From positions 1-64,000 of the forward strand of contig NZ_VWOX01000012.1 in the NCBI RefSeq assembly GCF_008629675.1: a DNA stretch of 64,000 nucleotides. The letters run 5' to 3'. The translations under genes and the position numbers were made by a program. Source of the stretch: Roseiconus nitratireducens (lineage in GTDB: Bacteria; Planctomycetota; Planctomycetia; Pirellulales; Pirellulaceae). Position 1 is the stretch's first letter, and the number at the start of each line of letters is the position of its first letter. Below, in pieces: positions 61,377-64,000 of this stretch. The notes under the pieces are model-generated. The model was given only the letters and a program-made list of their open reading frames with translations, was not told the DNA's origin and did no database searches.

Positions 61377-62567
61377 ATGACTCGATTCGCGTTTTTCGAT
61401 TGCTTCAGTGGAATCAGCGGTGACATGTCACTGGCGGCGTTGATCGATTTGGGCGCCGACCCAGCCCAGATCCAGGCGGCGGTCAGATCGATGGGTCTGC
61501 CAGACCTGAACATCCGCGTCGCGGAGACGAAGAAATGTGGTTTTCGGGCCCTGGGTGTGCAAATCGAACACCCCCCGGAGCACGCCCACCGACATCTGCA
61601 CCACATCACCGAGATGATCGACCGGGCGGACCAGATTGATCCGGACGCCAAAGCATTGGCCAAGCGAATCTTTGGCCACGTCGCCGTTGCCGAAGCAAAA
61701 GTTCACGGGACGACGCTGGAAAAAGTCCATTTCCACGAAGTCGGCGCCATCGACTCGATCGGCGACATTGTCGGCGTTGCGGTCGCCGTGACCGCCCTGA
61801 ACATCTCATCCGCCATGGCCCTCCCCGTTCCCACCGGGACCGGATCGATCCGCATCGCCCACGGCACCGTGTCCGTCCCCGCACCGGCGACGGCGGAGAT
61901 TTTGACCGGGATCCCGGTCGTGTCGACCGACATCCGGGCTGAGCTGACCACGCCAACCGGGGCCGCCATCCTGAAGGAACTGTGTGGTGAATTCGGTCCG
62001 CTTCCGGCGATGACGGTCGATCGGATCGGCTACGGAGCCGGAACGATGGACCTGCCCGAACAAGCCAACTTGCTCCGCGTCCTGTTGGGACAACGAAGTC
62101 CGGCATCCGCGGGCAGCGCCCACCAGATTGCCGAGCAAGACACCGTGTCCGTGTTGCAAACCAATCTGGACGACACCAGCGGTGAACAGTTGGCCGATTG
62201 CGTGTCGCGGCTGGTCCAGCGGGGAGCCCTCGACGTCACCCAGACCCCCTGCATGATGAAAAAGGGACGCAGCGGCGTGATTCTGTCGGTGATCTGCCAG
62301 CCCGCCGACGTGGCGGCGATGGAGCAAATCATGTTCACCCACACCTCCACCATTGGAATCCGGCGGTCGACCGCCCTGCGCGACATTCTGCCGCGGCATT
62401 TCACCACCGTGCAGACCAAGTTTGGCCCGGTGCGAGCGAAAGTGTCGACGTTGCCCGGCGGAGACCAACGGATCAAAATCGAAGACGACGACGCGCGACG
62501 GCTGGCGGCGGAGCACCAGACGACCGCCGACATCGTTCGCCGGGAGGCGGAGTGTGCGGGCCGGTGA
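61377..62567 (+). CDS. larC: Nickel pincer cofactor biosynthesis protein LarC
   Basis: 396 aa from the ATG at 61377. LarC (DUF111) inserts nickel into the pyridinium bis-thiocarboxylate precursor of the lactate racemase cofactor. Signatures: FFDCFSGISGDMSLAALIDLG, HRHLHHITEMID (His-rich), VHGTTLEKVHFHEVGAIDSIGDIVG, LPVPTGTGSIRIAHG, LTTPTGAAILKEL, LQTNLDDTSGEQL and MMKKGRSGVILSVIC. A single uninterrupted frame, unlike Lactobacillus larC, which needs a frameshift between its halves. No larB or larE nearby. Confidence 0.93.
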   Translation: MTRFAFFDCFSGISGDMSLAALIDLGADPAQIQAAVRSMGLPDLNIRVAETKKCGFRALGVQIEHPPEHAHRHLHHITEMIDRADQIDPDAKALAKRIFGHVAVAEAKVHGTTLEKVHFHEVGAIDSIGDIVGVAVAVTALNISSAMALPVPTGTGSIRIAHGTVSVPAPATAEILTGIPVVSTDIRAELTTPTGAAILKELCGEFGPLPAMTVDRIGYGAGTMDLPEQANLLRVLLGQRSPASAGSAHQIAEQDTVSVLQTNLDDTSGEQLADCVSRLVQRGALDVTQTPCMMKKGRSGVILSVICQPADVAAMEQIMFTHTSTIGIRRSTALRDILPRHFTTVQTKFGPVRAKVSTLPGGDQRIKIEDDDARRLAAEHQTTADIVRREAECAGR

Positions 62568-62588
62568 GGTCGTTTTTCGCCTCTATCC

Positions 62589-62594
62589 TATAAT
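62589..62594 (+). promoter_or_regulatory. -10 box TATAAT upstream of the efflux adaptor gene
   Basis: CCTATAAT about 135 nt upstream of the ATG at 62730 and 22 nt past the larC stop, consistent with its own promoter. -35 not clear. Confidence 0.45.
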
Positions 62595-62729
62595 CACAGC
62601 AGGCTGACTGCGTCGGCGGCGTGCTGCTGGCGAACCGACCTGCCGGAATTTGCGTCCGCACCGTAATCTGTTCACAGAATTCAGCTGATTGACCACTTTT
62701 CCAACTCCTGATCGCCCCCAAAACGCACG

Positions 62730-64000
62730 ATGTCGCTGACCGAACTCGATTCCGCCGCGCCGCACGAGACTGCCAGTTCGGGCAGTCCGAATGGCGAGTC
62801 CGCGACGCAGGCCGGTGACGCTTCAGACGCGGGTCGCAACCTGTCGGCCTCCACCCACACCGGTCGCAAGCCCAAACGCTGGGACCAGTACCTGCTGTTC
62901 AATGTCGCAATTCCAATCCTGCTGCTGCTGGTCGGGTTCGTCGTCATTCAGGTGATGGGGAAAGCCGGAGCCAAGCCCGTGCCGGTTCCTGAAGCGACCG
63001 CTGCGGCAGCCCTGCAGTCCCTGCCTTCGGTGCGCGTCGAACGGATTCAATCTTTGAAGGAGACCGGAAAGCAGTTGGAACTGGTCATCGACGGAACCGT
63101 CGTTCCGTACCGAGAAGCCCGGGTCTCCTCGGAAGTCGCCGGGCAAGTGATCTACAAATCGGATGACTGTGAGGCGGGTTCGATCGTCAGCGAGGGCGAC
63201 GTGTTGATGCGGATCGATCCGACCGACTACGAATTGGAAGTCCAGCGTCTTTCGCGACAACGCGACCAGGAATATCGGGCCCTGGGAGAAGTCGACCAGG
63301 AAATGGCCAACACCCGACGCTCAATCCAGGTCGCTGAGCAAGACGTCGACTTGCAAGAGCAGGAAGTCGAACGCCAAAAGCGATTGAAACAATTCACCAG
63401 CCAAACGGAATTGGACCGGGCGCGGGGTGCGTTGCTTCAAGCCCGCCAACAACTGATCAGCCTGGAAAACCAATTGGAATTGCTCAAGACGCGGCGGTCC
63501 CGGTTGGAAGCCAGCGAACAGTTGGCCGCGACACAGTTGCGGGTCGCCGAATTGAATCTTCGACGCTGTGAGATCGCGGCTCCGATCAGCGGGGTGATTG
63601 TCAGCGAAGAAGCCGACCTGAACACCTTTGTCAGCCGCGGAACGCCGCTGGTCATCATCGAGGACACGTCTCGGGTCGAAGTCGCGGCCAGCATGCGGGT
63701 GGACCAGTTGCAGTGGGTGCTGGACCAGGATCGTGCCGTGTCGAGTAATGGGTACGATTTACCTGACACGCCGGCAAAAATCGAATATGCAATTGCCGGT
63801 CGGCCAAATTCGGTCCGACGTTGGTCGGGGACGCTTGTTTCTTACGACGGCATCGGAATTGACCCGAACACGCGAACCGTTCCCGTGCGCGTGATCGTGG
63901 AGGACCCCAGCCATTACCAAGATTCGAAAGGCAACGAACAACATTCCGACCGAACCAGCGCGTTGGTGCGGGGCATGTTTGTTCGGGTGCGGCTGCAACT
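62730..64000 (+). CDS. HlyD/RND-type membrane fusion protein, partial (runs off window)
   Basis: Frame open from the ATG at 62730 to the window end, 423 residues seen. A disordered N-terminus, then a TM (LLFNVAIPILLLLVGFVVI). The lipoyl half follows (GTVVPYREARVSSEVAGQV, EGDVLMRIDPTDYELE), a long coiled-coil hairpin (about 165-270, QVAEQDVDLQEQEVERQKR), the second lipoyl half (RRCEIAAPISGVIVSEEADL), and a beta-barrel start (RVEVAASMRVDQLQWVLD). Periplasmic adaptor of an efflux pump; the pump gene would lie beyond the window. Confidence 0.9.
   Translation, partial: MSLTELDSAAPHETASSGSPNGESATQAGDASDAGRNLSASTHTGRKPKRWDQYLLFNVAIPILLLLVGFVVIQVMGKAGAKPVPVPEATAAAALQSLPSVRVERIQSLKETGKQLELVIDGTVVPYREARVSSEVAGQVIYKSDDCEAGSIVSEGDVLMRIDPTDYELEVQRLSRQRDQEYRALGEVDQEMANTRRSIQVAEQDVDLQEQEVERQKRLKQFTSQTELDRARGALLQARQQLISLENQLELLKTRRSRLEASEQLAATQLRVAELNLRRCEIAAPISGVIVSEEADLNTFVSRGTPLVIIEDTSRVEVAASMRVDQLQWVLDQDRAVSSNGYDLPDTPAKIEYAIAGRPNSVRRWSGTLVSYDGIGIDPNTRTVPVRVIVEDPSHYQDSKGNEQHSDRTSALVRGMFVRVRLQ

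Overview
The window is chromosomal DNA of a planctomycete, most likely of the Rhodopirellula/Pirellulaceae type. The main pointers are a secreted YTV-repeat cell-wall protein, a planctomycete-type exosortase with PEP-CTERM targets, secreted squalene-cyclase-fold and sulfatase proteins, zinc-ribbon membrane proteins, genes on both strands with few long operons, and many short palindromic repeats between genes. No rRNA, tRNA, CRISPR array, phage or complete transposase gene was found. The window opens in a repeat and ends inside a membrane-fusion-protein gene.

Layout. 0-8.5 kb: an AsnB-like amidotransferase without the glutaminase cysteine, a degenerate secreted cyclophilin, rsmD, uvrC (without its C-terminal HhH domain), gluQ, a TIM-barrel isomerase and a DUF2752 protein. 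8.5-13 kb: a large squalene-cyclase-fold membrane protein and the YTV protein. 13-21.4 kb: rex, purE-purK (TGATG-coupled), a HAD hydrolase, a menaquinone operon ubiE-ubiX-ubiA with ATGA overlaps, a NUDIX hydrolase and cca. 21.5-25 kb: three proteins of unknown function and a REP-like repeat cluster. 25.7-30.8 kb: two paralogous PEP-CTERM proteins, an XrtU-type exosortase with an EpsI-like C-terminus and a TPR protein, the last three overlapping. 31.4-37 kb: an S41 protease, a dolichol-phosphate-mannose-synthase-like glycosyltransferase, an ExeA-like AAA ATPase and a two-TM protein. 37-41.3 kb: trpF, ahcY and a DUF1015 protein. 41.3-43.8 kb: a 129-bp tandem repeat array, parS-like sites, parA and parB. 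44-48.7 kb: two NfeD-type proteins and floA. 48.8-64 kb: ankyrin lipoprotein, dGTPase-like protein, thioredoxin, GpgS-like glycosyltransferase, sulfatase, a His-rich secreted protein, rpmJ, larC and an efflux adaptor.

The most system-like locus is the exosortase block. A sorting enzyme is translationally coupled to one of two paralogous sorting substrates, and the block is bracketed by two direct copies of a 127-bp MITE-like element. A third copy lies near 48 kb. Other notable structure is the hairpin-rich array just upstream of parAB, a second dispersed repeat family rich in GGGAGGGT, and probable leaderless promoters at rsmD and rex.
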